This document shows, piece by piece, positions 1 through 5,381 of a stretch of DNA of 6,643 nucleotides. The number at the start of each line of letters is the position of its first letter. Positions within the stretch are counted from its first letter, which is position 1. Position numbers and translations under genes: made by a program. Under the pieces are notes generated by a model. The model saw nothing but the letters and a program-made list of their open reading frames with translations, did no database searches and was not told the DNA's origin. Source of the DNA: Oscillospiraceae bacterium (GTDB lineage: Bacteria; Bacillota; Clostridia; Oscillospirales; Oscillospiraceae); NCBI GenBank assembly GCA_017405545.1, contig JAFRAF010000363.1, forward strand, positions 1 to 6,643, in the 5' to 3' direction.

Positions 1-5
1 ACAAG

Positions 6-173
6 GAGAAACCCAAGGCAGAATGAGCGGAGCGAATGATTATTGAAAAACCGGGGGTTTGAAAAGGGGGCCAGGCCCCCTTTTCCGCTCTTTTTCCATA
101 TTTTCTCGCGTGAGAAAATATGGCCCCCGGAGGGAGAGAGTGCAGACGATTAGTAACAGCGTCGATTTCAACG
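6..173 (+). repeat. Dispersed hairpin repeat, copy 1
   Basis: This intergenic element recurs in the same orientation at 4857-5022. Three blocks are identical between the copies: about 35 nt at its left end (6-40), 60 nt in the middle (76-135) and 23 nt at its right end (151-173). The linkers between them differ. It contains a GAAAAGGGGG/CCCCCTTTTC hairpin (61-70 with 76-85). It also contains a perfect 12-bp stem CCATATTTTCTC/GAGAAAATATGG with a GCGT loop (96-123). GAGCGG at 25-30 is complementary to CCGCTC at 85-90 and could close the first hairpin. Homology to copy 2 starts at position 6, so the left boundary appears real and not cut by the window. It has no convincing coding content. It could be a REP- or MITE-like element or a structured RNA; its function is unknown. 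Confidence 0.85.
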
Positions 174-208
174 GGTGTCGCCCGGAACTGTTTCCCGCCT
201 TATCCAAT

Positions 209-251
209 CCCGCAAAAACAGACAACGGGCGCGCCTATATCGGCGCGCCCG
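209..251 (-). terminator. Intrinsic terminator of htpG
   Basis: The stem CGGGCGCGCC/GGCGCGCCCG (226-235 with 242-251) has 10 bp and a 6-nt loop. On the minus strand it is followed by a T-rich tract, TTGTCTGTTTTTG. It lies about 35 nt beyond the htpG stop codon, the expected position for a rho-independent terminator of that gene. Confidence 0.85.
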
Positions 252-286
252 GGGTTTGCTTATTCTTCGGATGAATCCATTTAGGT

Positions 287-2134
287 CTACATCAGCTCAC
301 ATACGAGCTTCATAAATTCCGACGGATCCTCCAGCTGGAATCCGGCCTCTACCAGCGCGCCGCCGTAGAGTATCTTGCAGTATTTTTCCGCCAGCTCCTT
401 GTCGTTGACGGTGGCCACGCAGAGCTTGCCGAACACGGGATGATCCGGATTGAACTCCAGCACCCGCTCGGCTCTGATCCTTCCGACCTCCTCCTCGTTG
501 AGGGGGGTGAGAGAGGCTGCGAAGTGGCGCTCCATCTCAAGGGACACCGGTCCCCTGGCGGAGATGCAGCAGGGCGAGCCCTCCAGCTTGCGCGACAGGC
601 GGGCCTCCACTATTTTGCCGTTCAGGGCCTCCTTCACGAAGTTCAGAACGCCCTCATTCTTCTCGGAGAGCTGTTCCAGCTCCTCCTTTTCCTCCTTGCT
701 CTCGATGTCCAGTTCCCCGTTGTTGACAGAGCGGAGCTCTCTGTCGCCGAACTTGCCAAGCATGCTGATGACGAACTCATCCACGCTCTCGGTGAGGCAG
801 AGCACGTCATAACCGTGGCTCAGCACGTACTTGGTCTGGGGCAGGCCGTTGATGACGGCGAGGCTGTCCGCGGACACATAGTAGATATGCTTCTGCCCCT
901 CCTTCATGTCGGCCACATACTGCTCGAGGGTGATGTTCTTGTTCTGGTTGTGGGAATAGAACATGAGCAGGTCCTTGACCTTGTCCTTGTTTATGCCGTA
1001 GTTGGCCATGACGCCGTACTTGAGCTGGCGGCCGAAGGCCTTGTAGAAGGTGTCGTACTTCTCCGGCTCCCTGTTCATAAGGCGGGTGAGCTCGGCTTTT
1101 ATCTTCTTCTCCAGGCTGGAGGCGATGAGCTTGAGCTGTCTGTCATGCTGCAGGGCCTCGCGGGAGATGTTCAGAGACAGGTCGGGCGAATCCACAACGC
1201 CCCTGACAAAGCGGAAATAGTCGGGTATGAGCTCGGCGCAGTCCTCCTTTATGAGCACGCCGGAGGAATAGAGCCGCAGGCCCGGCTTGTAGGCCGGGGT
1301 GTAGAACTCATAGGGCACCTGTGAGGGGATGAACAGCATGGCCCGGAAGCTGAACGAGGAGCCCTCCGCGTCCACACGGAGCACGGAAACGGGGTCCTTG
1401 GTGTCGTGCCACACGTCCCTGTAATAGGCGTAGCAGTCCTCGTCGGGCATCTCCTGCTTTGTACGCTGCCAGATGGGTATGCGGCTGTTGGAGACGTACT
1501 CGCCCACGTATATGGGCCAGCGGATATAGTCCGAGTACTTCCTCACCAGCAGCTTCAATATGGCCTCCTGATAGTACCTGTCGTAGTTCTCGTCGTCGGT
1601 GTTGTCGCGCAGGTCGATGGTGACGTCGGTGCCGACCTCCGCCCTCTCGGCGGGGGTGATCTCAAAGCCGTCGGCCCCCTCGGACTGCCACTGCCAGGCC
1701 TCGTCGGAGCCGAAGGCCCGGGAGACTACGGTGACTCTCTTGCCCACGAGGAAGCAGGAATAGAAGCCCACGCCGAACTGGCCGATTATATCGGGCTCAA
1801 TGTCCTCCTGCTCCATCAGGTTGCGCTTGAAGCTCAGGGAGCCGGACTTGGCGATGGTGCCCAGGTTGGTCTCCAGTTCCTCTTTTGTCATGCCTATGCC
1901 GTTGTCGGAGATGGTGAGGGTGCGGGCTTTGGGGTCGGTGGCGATGGATATTTTAAAATCGTCCCGGCTCATCTCAACGCTCTCGTCGGTGAGAGCCTTG
2001 TAGCAGAGCTTGTCGATAGCGTCTGTGCTGTTGGAGATGACCTCTCTGAGAAAGCTCTCTTTGTTGGTGTAGATGGAGTTGATGAATAGGTCGAGCAAGC
2101 GCTTTGACTCGGCCTGGAACTCTTTTTTAGCCAT
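287..2134 (-). CDS. htpG: Hsp90-family molecular chaperone HtpG
   Basis: HtpG is the cytosolic homodimeric ATP-dependent Hsp90 chaperone that remodels client proteins. The protein has 615 residues, close to the usual bacterial length of about 610-650. The N-terminal GHKL ATPase domain shows FLREVISNSTDA (28-39) with the catalytic Glu at 31. It also has DNGIGM (77-82) and GQFGVGFYS (118-126). The middle domain carries the conserved NISRE stretch (322-326), whose Arg 325 is expected to contact the ATP gamma-phosphate. The C-terminal dimerisation domain ends without the eukaryotic MEEVD tail. The frame extends 24 codons further upstream, but I chose the ATG at 2134. It has an AGGAGG site 10 nt before it, and the protein then begins MAKKEFQAES as HtpG proteins do. 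The gene appears monocistronic, with its own promoter and terminator. No CIRCE element (TTAGCACTC-N9-GAGTGCTAA) is visible upstream. Confidence 0.97.
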   Translation of the reverse strand: MAKKEFQAESKRLLDLFINSIYTNKESFLREVISNSTDAIDKLCYKALTDESVEMSRDDFKISIATDPKARTLTISDNGIGMTKEELETNLGTIAKSGSLSFKRNLMEQEDIEPDIIGQFGVGFYSCFLVGKRVTVVSRAFGSDEAWQWQSEGADGFEITPAERAEVGTDVTIDLRDNTDDENYDRYYQEAILKLLVRKYSDYIRWPIYVGEYVSNSRIPIWQRTKQEMPDEDCYAYYRDVWHDTKDPVSVLRVDAEGSSFSFRAMLFIPSQVPYEFYTPAYKPGLRLYSSGVLIKEDCAELIPDYFRFVRGVVDSPDLSLNISREALQHDRQLKLIASSLEKKIKAELTRLMNREPEKYDTFYKAFGRQLKYGVMANYGINKDKVKDLLMFYSHNQNKNITLEQYVADMKEGQKHIYYVSADSLAVINGLPQTKYVLSHGYDVLCLTESVDEFVISMLGKFGDRELRSVNNGELDIESKEEKEELEQLSEKNEGVLNFVKEALNGKIVEARLSRKLEGSPCCISARGPVSLEMERHFAASLTPLNEEEVGRIRAERVLEFNPDHPVFGKLCVATVNDKELAEKYCKILYGGALVEAGFQLEDPSEFMKLVCELM

Positions 2135-2158
2135 AATGAATACTCCTCCTGTTCTTGG

Positions 2159-2175
2159 TGATATCAGTGATATCA
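2159..2175. promoter_or_regulatory. Operator-like double palindrome in htpG leader
   Basis: The sequence TGATATCAGTGATATCA consists of two copies of the self-complementary octamer TGATATCA separated by one base. Each copy is a palindrome, and the pair forms a larger near-perfect palindrome. It lies between the predicted htpG transcription start (near 2181) and the ribosome binding site, where a repressor could block transcription. No matching repressor gene is visible, so the regulator is unknown. A chance occurrence in AT-rich leader sequence is possible. Confidence 0.45.
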
Positions 2176-2187
2176 ATAATTGTATCC

Positions 2188-2216
2188 ATTTTAGCATTTT
2201 CCACACATTTTTTCAA
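2188..2216 (-). promoter_or_regulatory. Sigma-A-type promoter of htpG
   Basis: On the minus strand, TTGAAA (2216-2211) is followed by a 17-nt spacer and TAAAAT (2193-2188). This predicts a start near 2181 and a leader of about 47 nt before the htpG ATG. The match to a vegetative promoter is close, suggesting basal sigma-A transcription; no alternative heat-shock sigma motif was recognised. Confidence 0.75.
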
Positions 2217-2226
2217 TAGCAGGGCC

Positions 2227-2255
2227 TTGACATGTGGGATATAATAGGATAAAAT
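2227..2255 (+). promoter_or_regulatory. Sigma-A-type promoter of thiT leader
   Basis: A consensus TTGACA (2227-2232) is followed by a 17-nt spacer and TAAAAT (2250-2255). Transcription should start near 2262, just before the riboswitch aptamer. Its -35 box is only 10 bp from the -35 box of the divergent htpG promoter. Confidence 0.85.
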
Positions 2256-2269
2256 CGCAGTGTAAAAAA

Positions 2270-2348
2270 ACGCGGGGGCGCCGGAGCGAGTCCGGCTGAG
2301 ACGCTACCCTTTGAACCTGATCCGGGTAATGCCGGCGAAGGAAGCCGT
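2270..2348 (+). promoter_or_regulatory. TPP riboswitch aptamer (THI element)
   Basis: The conserved THI-box core is readable. A 6-bp hairpin GCCGGA/TCCGGC (2280-2285 with 2291-2296) leads into CTGAGA (2296-2301). ACCC (2306-2309), able to pair with the G run at 2274-2278, and GAACCTGATCCGGGTAATG (2313-2331) follow, then CCGGCGAAGGAA. The last part matches the pyrophosphate-sensing arm of TPP aptamers. The closing P1 helix looks short: ACG at 2270-2272 against CGT at 2346-2348. The aptamer senses thiamine pyrophosphate in the nascent mRNA and, by family precedent, turns downstream thiamine uptake or synthesis genes off. The terminator at 2369-2406 provides the likely output, and thiT is the controlled gene. 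Confidence 0.95.
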
Positions 2349-2368
2349 AGTATAGTGTAAGCTACTGT

Positions 2369-2406
2369 GCCGCCGCGTGTGACCCATATGCGCGGCGCTT
2401 TTGTTT
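2369..2406 (+). terminator. Riboswitch-controlled terminator upstream of thiT
   Basis: The stem CGCCGCG/CGCGGCG (2371-2377 with 2391-2397), extended by wobble and A-U pairs towards the loop, is followed by CTTTTGTTTT (2398-2407). Its 5' arm can instead pair with the 5' side of the aptamer (2270-2279 with 2369-2378, 9 of 10 positions). That supports a termination/antitermination switch in which TPP binding frees the terminator arm. Confidence 0.8.
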
Positions 2407-2460
2407 TGTCCGGACGCATGCGCTTCGGGGATGCCGCCCTCATACAGTGGCAGGAAGAGC

Positions 2461-2490
2461 CGGTTTTTGCACAGGCCGGTGCAAGAATCG
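2461..2490 (+). other. Second long hairpin in thiT leader
   Basis: CGGTTTTTGCAC (2461-2472) can pair with GTGCAAGAATCG (2479-2490) over 12 bp, including two G-U pairs, around a 6-nt loop. It lies 55 nt past the riboswitch terminator and about 28 nt before the thiT ribosome binding site. The following sequence, GGATATTTTAATA, is not a clean U tract, so it is a poor classical terminator. It may stabilise the mRNA or take part in a second layer of control. Confidence 0.5.
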
Positions 2491-2531
2491 GGATATTTTA
2501 ATACTTGTTTTACAAACGGAGGATTTCAACA

Positions 2532-3080
2532 ATGAGCAAAAACACAAAAATCGTGTGTGAAGCCGCGGTGATGACGGCCCTGGCCCTGGCTCTGAGCTAT
2601 GTTAAAATTCCAATCGGACTGGCTTTCGGCGGCTTCGGCGGCTCAATAGACTTTGTCATGATACCCATACTGGTGCTGGCCATCCGCCGGGGCTTCGGCT
2701 GGGGCGTGGCCTGCGGCCTTGTGTTCGGCACGCTCAAATTCTTCTTTGCCGGCGGAGTGGCGATAAACTGGCAGTCCATGCTGCTGGACTACTCACTGGC
2801 CTACGCGGCTGTGGGCTTTGCCGGTCTGCTGAAGAAGGCCCCGGTCGCGGGCGCCGTGCTGGGCTGTGTATGCCGCTTTATCATCCATTACATCAGCGGC
2901 GTGACCATCTACGCCATGTGGATGCCCGAGGAGTTCATGGACATGACCATGACCAGCCCCGCCGTCTACTCTCTGCTGTACAACGGCACATACATGGTCC
3001 CCAACAGCATCATCGCCATTATCGTTATCATCATCCTCAGCCGTGTGAACAAAGGCTCCATTCTCAAGCCCGCGGATTGA
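2532..3080 (+). CDS. thiT: ECF transporter thiamine-binding S component ThiT
   Basis: ThiT is the membrane substrate-binding subunit of an energy-coupling factor importer. It binds thiamine and works with shared EcfA/EcfA'/EcfT subunits, which are not in this window. The protein has 182 residues, the usual size for the family, and about six hydrophobic segments. Family landmarks include LLDY (84-87), an HY-x-SG-x-T segment around His 119, W130 followed by MPEEF, and YNGTYMVPN (150-158) with Asn 151. Residues in these regions form the thiamine pocket in characterised ThiT; the exact residue matches are my inference. A longer frame begins at 2505, but the ATG at 2532 follows GGAGG (2518-2522) with a 9-nt gap. 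The TPP riboswitch upstream independently supports the thiamine assignment. The gene is monocistronic, with a terminator about 60 nt downstream. Confidence 0.95.
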   Translation: MSKNTKIVCEAAVMTALALALSYVKIPIGLAFGGFGGSIDFVMIPILVLAIRRGFGWGVACGLVFGTLKFFFAGGVAINWQSMLLDYSLAYAAVGFAGLLKKAPVAGAVLGCVCRFIIHYISGVTIYAMWMPEEFMDMTMTSPAVYSLLYNGTYMVPNSIIAIIVIIILSRVNKGSILKPAD

Positions 3081-3140
3081 TCGCATACAGCGCGGCGAAA
3101 TAAAACCAGACAGCCAGATTCATGTCTTTCTACCATATGC

Positions 3141-3177
3141 GGAAGCCGGAAAAGGAACTCGTCTTTTCCGGCTTTTC
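3141..3177 (+). terminator. Intrinsic terminator of thiT
   Basis: A perfect 12-bp stem AAGCCGGAAAAG/CTTTTCCGGCTT (3143-3154 with 3163-3174) has an 8-nt loop. T-rich sequence follows (TTCGCGTGTTTT), and the stem itself ends in a TTTT run. It lies about 60 nt past the thiT stop. Confidence 0.8.
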
Positions 3178-3259
3178 GCGTGTTTTAATCGGCTTTGCGC
3201 TCTGTTGTGCCGTGCGATTTGGGCGTGTGCCGCTAACCGAATGACTGTACAAGCTTGCA

Positions 3260-3331
3260 GAAAGCAACGCCTCCCTTGTGTAAAGGGAGGTGGGTCGGCG
3301 CAAGCCGAGCCGGAGGGATTGTCATGCTTTC
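3260..3331 (+). repeat. Small MITE-like palindromic element
   Basis: This 72-nt intergenic unit is bounded by GAAAGCA (3260-3266) and its inverted complement TGCTTTC (3325-3331). Inside are a hairpin CCTCCCTT/AAGGGAGG (3270-3277 with 3283-3290) and a hairpin TCGGC/GCCGA (3295-3299 with 3304-3308). It ends in CCGGAGGGATTGT. From memory, units of this general form (a GGGAGG hairpin followed by CGGAGGGATTGT) are widespread between genes of gut Clostridia; I could not check this. It encodes no protein and sits between two terminators. Confidence 0.6.
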
Positions 3332-3367
3332 CTCCAGAGGGCAAGGCGCCCCCTTTTACGCACAAAG

Positions 3368-3392
3368 GCCCGGGACCGTTACGGTCCCGGGC
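3368..3392 (-). terminator. Hairpin terminator of the LtrA-family gene
   Basis: A very stable perfect 11-bp stem GCCCGGGACCG/CGGTCCCGGGC surrounds a TTA loop (3379-3381 on the plus strand). It lies 23 nt past the stop of the minus-strand gene. The minus-strand tail is only moderately T-rich (CTTTGTGCG). The plus-strand side has TTTTATT, so it may act in both directions. Confidence 0.65.
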
Positions 3393-3414
3393 GCGGTTTT
3401 ATTCCGGCATGCCG

Positions 3415-4647
3415 CTATTTCTCCGGCTCGGGCTCGGCGTCCCGGCAGCCGCAGCGCACCAGATTCTTATAGATAATGTTGTTGGAATGCCTGTCCAGAT
3501 CCCCCTCAGTGAAGCGGCTGTATATGTAGATGCGCGCGAACATGGCGTAGACGTACAGCACGGACAGGGCGATGTTCAGGTACATGTGCCCCCGCAGCAG
3601 AAGCATGGCCGCCGCGAACAACGCGGTCAGCACAAGAATCGGCAGCAGGAAACGCCAGCACAGACCCATGCTCCGTTTCGCGTAGCGGAGCATCGCTATA
3701 AGGCACAGGTAAAACAGCACAAAGGAAGCCACCAGAAACAGGGTCTTGGGCCAAAGGCTTATCTGCTCGTTGCGCATGAACTCCAGGGCCGTGGTCAGGT
3801 TGTTCATGGCGAATATGAGAAAGATGTGTATAAGCATATAGACAAGGCCGGTGGTCTTCATCTCCCTGTCGATTATCCGGTTGTACAGCAGCTCATAGCT
3901 CAAAAACAGCGCCACAACGATCAGGAACACCATCAGGGAGAAGTACACCGAGCTCAGGCTCAGGGGCCCCTCGAAATAGGCCGCGGTGATTATTATCATC
4001 TCACCGAAGGTGAACACCACATAGAGCATGGCCCGCTCCGACAGGTGGTTGAAATCCAGCAGCTCCGTCCTGCTTCCCCTGCCGACGGCGAAGGTGGCCG
4101 CGATGCCGAAGAGTATGGCCGCCAGTATGAAAACGGGCGTGCCCAGCCTGTAGGTGGGAATGATCAGCAGCACAAGGGCGGCCTCGCCGAAGAGTATCCC
4201 GGCCATGCGCTTTATGATTCTGCAGATGTCCGGCTCGTCACGGTGGTTTCTCAGCTCTATCAGGTACTGTACGCCGATGTTTATCAGTATGAGGGCCCAG
4301 GCAGCGCTGAACTGCAGCTCAAAGCCGGCCCAGTGCACCCGTATCCCCTCGCCGATGTAATAGAGCAGGTACATGTTGATGAACAGGAACACATGATCAC
4401 GCACGCCGTTTCGGCCGAACATGTTTATGTAGTAGGTGCTGAAATTCCATATCTGTATGATGGCGAGGGTGCACAGGACATACACGAGGAATAGTCCGGG
4501 CGACACGAAGCCGCTCTCGACATGGTGGAGCAGGGAGTTGTTCCGCCCGATGATGTATACGAATATGAGGTCGTAGATGAGCTCGAGATACTCGACTTTT
4601 TTCTCGTCCCCGTGCGCCGACACCGCAGCTCTGAGATCTTCAAACAC
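3415..4647 (-). CDS. LtrA-family (low temperature requirement A) membrane protein
   Basis: This 410-residue polytopic membrane protein has roughly ten or more hydrophobic segments spread along its whole length. The N-terminal motif LELIYDLIFVYIIGR (21-35) and the internal HLSERAMLYVVFTFGE (201-216) match the two hallmark motifs of the bacterial LtrA family: E-L-x-x-D-L-x-F-V, and H-x-x-E-R followed by G-E. The family is named for a Listeria locus needed for growth at low temperature. Its biochemical activity is not established, so only family membership is claimed. The C-terminus is soluble and acidic, with a CGC motif (RCGCRDAEPEPEK). The frame has GTG codons at 4656 and 4647. GGAGG directly abuts the first but lies 9 nt before the second, so 4647 is preferred. 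It is transcribed alone from its own promoter. Confidence 0.85.
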   Translation of the reverse strand: MFEDLRAAVSAHGDEKKVEYLELIYDLIFVYIIGRNNSLLHHVESGFVSPGLFLVYVLCTLAIIQIWNFSTYYINMFGRNGVRDHVFLFINMYLLYYIGEGIRVHWAGFELQFSAAWALILINIGVQYLIELRNHRDEPDICRIIKRMAGILFGEAALVLLIIPTYRLGTPVFILAAILFGIAATFAVGRGSRTELLDFNHLSERAMLYVVFTFGEMIIITAAYFEGPLSLSSVYFSLMVFLIVVALFLSYELLYNRIIDREMKTTGLVYMLIHIFLIFAMNNLTTALEFMRNEQISLWPKTLFLVASFVLFYLCLIAMLRYAKRSMGLCWRFLLPILVLTALFAAAMLLLRGHMYLNIALSVLYVYAMFARIYIYSRFTEGDLDRHSNNIIYKNLVRCGCRDAEPEPEK

Positions 4648-4725
4648 AGTTCTCACCCTCCGTGAGCAGTCCCCGCAGGGACGCGCTGATATTTGTGCTG
4701 ATCATTTCTCCGCTTTTCGGACATG

Positions 4726-4754
4726 ATTATAACACCCATCCCCCGCCCGGTCAA
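4726..4754 (-). promoter_or_regulatory. Sigma-A-type promoter of the LtrA-family gene
   Basis: On the minus strand, TTGACC (4754-4749), a 17-nt G-rich spacer and a consensus TATAAT (4731-4726) form a near-ideal vegetative promoter. The predicted start is near 4719, giving a leader of about 70 nt before the preferred GTG start. Confidence 0.85.
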
Positions 4755-4856
4755 ATGGATGATGGGGTAAGGCGAAAATGACAGCAGTAAGTTATTGCCA
4801 AGGATGTAGCCATTAGATTAGTACAGATTTGAAAAGAATGTAGAAACTGAAACGAC

Positions 4857-5022
4857 GAGAAACCCAAGGCAGAATGAGCGGAGCGAATGATATTTGAAAA
4901 GACAGTGGGTTTGAAAAGGGGGATACCCCCTTTTCCGCTCTTTTTCCATATTTTCTCGCGTGAGAAAATATGGCCCCCGGAGGGAATGAAGCTGATGAAT
5001 AGTAACAGCGTCGATTTCAACG
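4857..5022 (+). repeat. Dispersed hairpin repeat, copy 2
   Basis: This is the second copy of the element at 6-173, in direct orientation, with the same three identical blocks (4857-4891, 4926-4985 and 5000-5022). The first hairpin keeps its 10-bp GAAAAGGGGG/CCCCCTTTTC stem, but its loop is shortened to ATA from the 5-nt loop of copy 1. The 12-bp CCATATTTTCTC stem with GCGT loop is unchanged (4946-4973). The pairing GAGCGG/CCGCTC is also kept (4876-4881 with 4935-4940). Preserved stems with changed loops argue that structure is maintained or that both copies derive from a structured mobile unit. The 96 nt between the ltrA promoter region and this copy show nothing I recognise. Confidence 0.85.
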
Positions 5023-5043
5023 CATGTGCTGATAATCCGCTTT

Positions 5044-5084
5044 GTATGCTCCGCAGGCATACTTTTTAACGATAAAAAGTATGC
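5044..5084. repeat. Nested alternative hairpins
   Basis: GCATACTTTTT (5057-5067) pairs perfectly with AAAAAGTATGC (5074-5084) over 11 bp around an AACGAT loop. The same GCATAC (5057-5062) can instead pair with GTATGC at 5044-5049. The two hairpins exclude each other. The role is unknown; this belongs to the structured array to the right of repeat copy 2. Confidence 0.7.
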
Positions 5085-5092
5085 AAAAATCG

Positions 5093-5116
5093 GCAAAGGG
5101 TCTGCGGACCCTTTGC
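5093..5116. repeat. 10-bp perfect hairpin
   Basis: GCAAAGGGTC (5093-5102) and GACCCTTTGC (5107-5116) form a perfect stem with a TGCG loop. No T tract follows on either strand, so it does not look like a terminator. It lies 8 nt after the preceding hairpin. Confidence 0.75.
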
Positions 5117-5275
5117 AAACCCAGGGGCTTCAAATACCGCTCACGACCTTCGCTCTGCCTTGGTTTGCTACAGACTTTGACCCCCTGCCCCTGTTTAAGG
5201 CAGAGTTAATCGCATGGCCCCGTCCTATGCTTGAAAATCTGTACCGTCATTCGGCAAATGGCAAAGGCTCAAACA

Positions 5276-5338
5276 ACGGGGAACCAAATCCCCGTGGTCG
5301 ACCGGAGGGATATACAAGGGGGACCGGTCCCCCTTGTA
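5276..5338. repeat. Hairpin plus 26-bp perfect palindrome
   Basis: ACGGGG/CCCCGT (5276-5281 with 5290-5295) makes a small hairpin. It is followed by a 26-bp uninterrupted palindrome: TACAAGGGGGACC (5313-5325) and its exact complement (5326-5338). CCGGAGGGA at 5302-5310 links it to the other repeats of the window. It lies 43 nt past the stop of the minus-strand operon and could slow or end its transcription, but the tail TATATCCC is not a real T tract. Between 5117 and 5275, apart from the inverted arm ending at 5166, I see nothing recognisable. Confidence 0.65.
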
Positions 5339-5381
5339 AGTCGCGTCCGGCGTCAGTCGGATAATGTCTCACCGCAGCGAG

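Larger units (their letters stand above)
4860..5166. repeat. Imperfect inverted-repeat unit enclosing repeat copy 2
   Basis: The left end of copy 2 has an inverted counterpart downstream. AAACCCAAGGCAGA (4860-4873) matches TCTGCCTTGGTTT (5154-5166), with one base missing. TATTTGAA (4891-4898) matches TTCAAATA (5129-5136). The words GAGCGG and GCGAA also recur between these, but in swapped order. The arms, about 39 and 38 nt, enclose 230 nt filled with hairpins. This looks like a non-coding MITE-like element with degraded terminal repeats; no transposase is present. Copy 1 lacks an equivalent right arm. Confidence 0.5.

Noticed and set aside
40..225. Minus-strand frames in both repeat copies encoding the shared peptide LRGPYFLTRENMEKERKRG
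   Set aside because: The shared peptide follows from nucleotide identity of the hairpin block. The reading frames diverge right after the loop of the first hairpin and have no consistent start or ribosome binding site.
440..1324. Long plus-strand open frame of 294 codons opposite htpG (and another at 1406-2089)
   Set aside because: Both lie wholly antisense to a well-conserved gene, have low-complexity Val/Leu/Gly/His-rich translations, and show no family motif. They are shadows of GC-rich codon use.
2135..2220. CIRCE/HrcA operator upstream of htpG
   Set aside because: No TTAGCACTC/GAGTGCTAA inverted repeat is present; the only palindrome is the TGATATCA pair.
2213..2443. Minus-strand frame of 76 codons across the riboswitch
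   Set aside because: It covers the thiT promoter, TPP aptamer and terminator, which fully explain the sequence.
3205..4494. Plus-strand open frame of 429 codons opposite the LtrA-family gene
   Set aside because: It reads through the small repeat and a terminator, then antisense to a clear membrane protein. The product is His/Gln-rich without motifs, so it is an antisense shadow.
5026..5364. Plus-strand frame of 112 codons in the hairpin array
   Set aside because: It runs through several perfect hairpins, has no good ribosome binding site, and shows no recognisable protein features.
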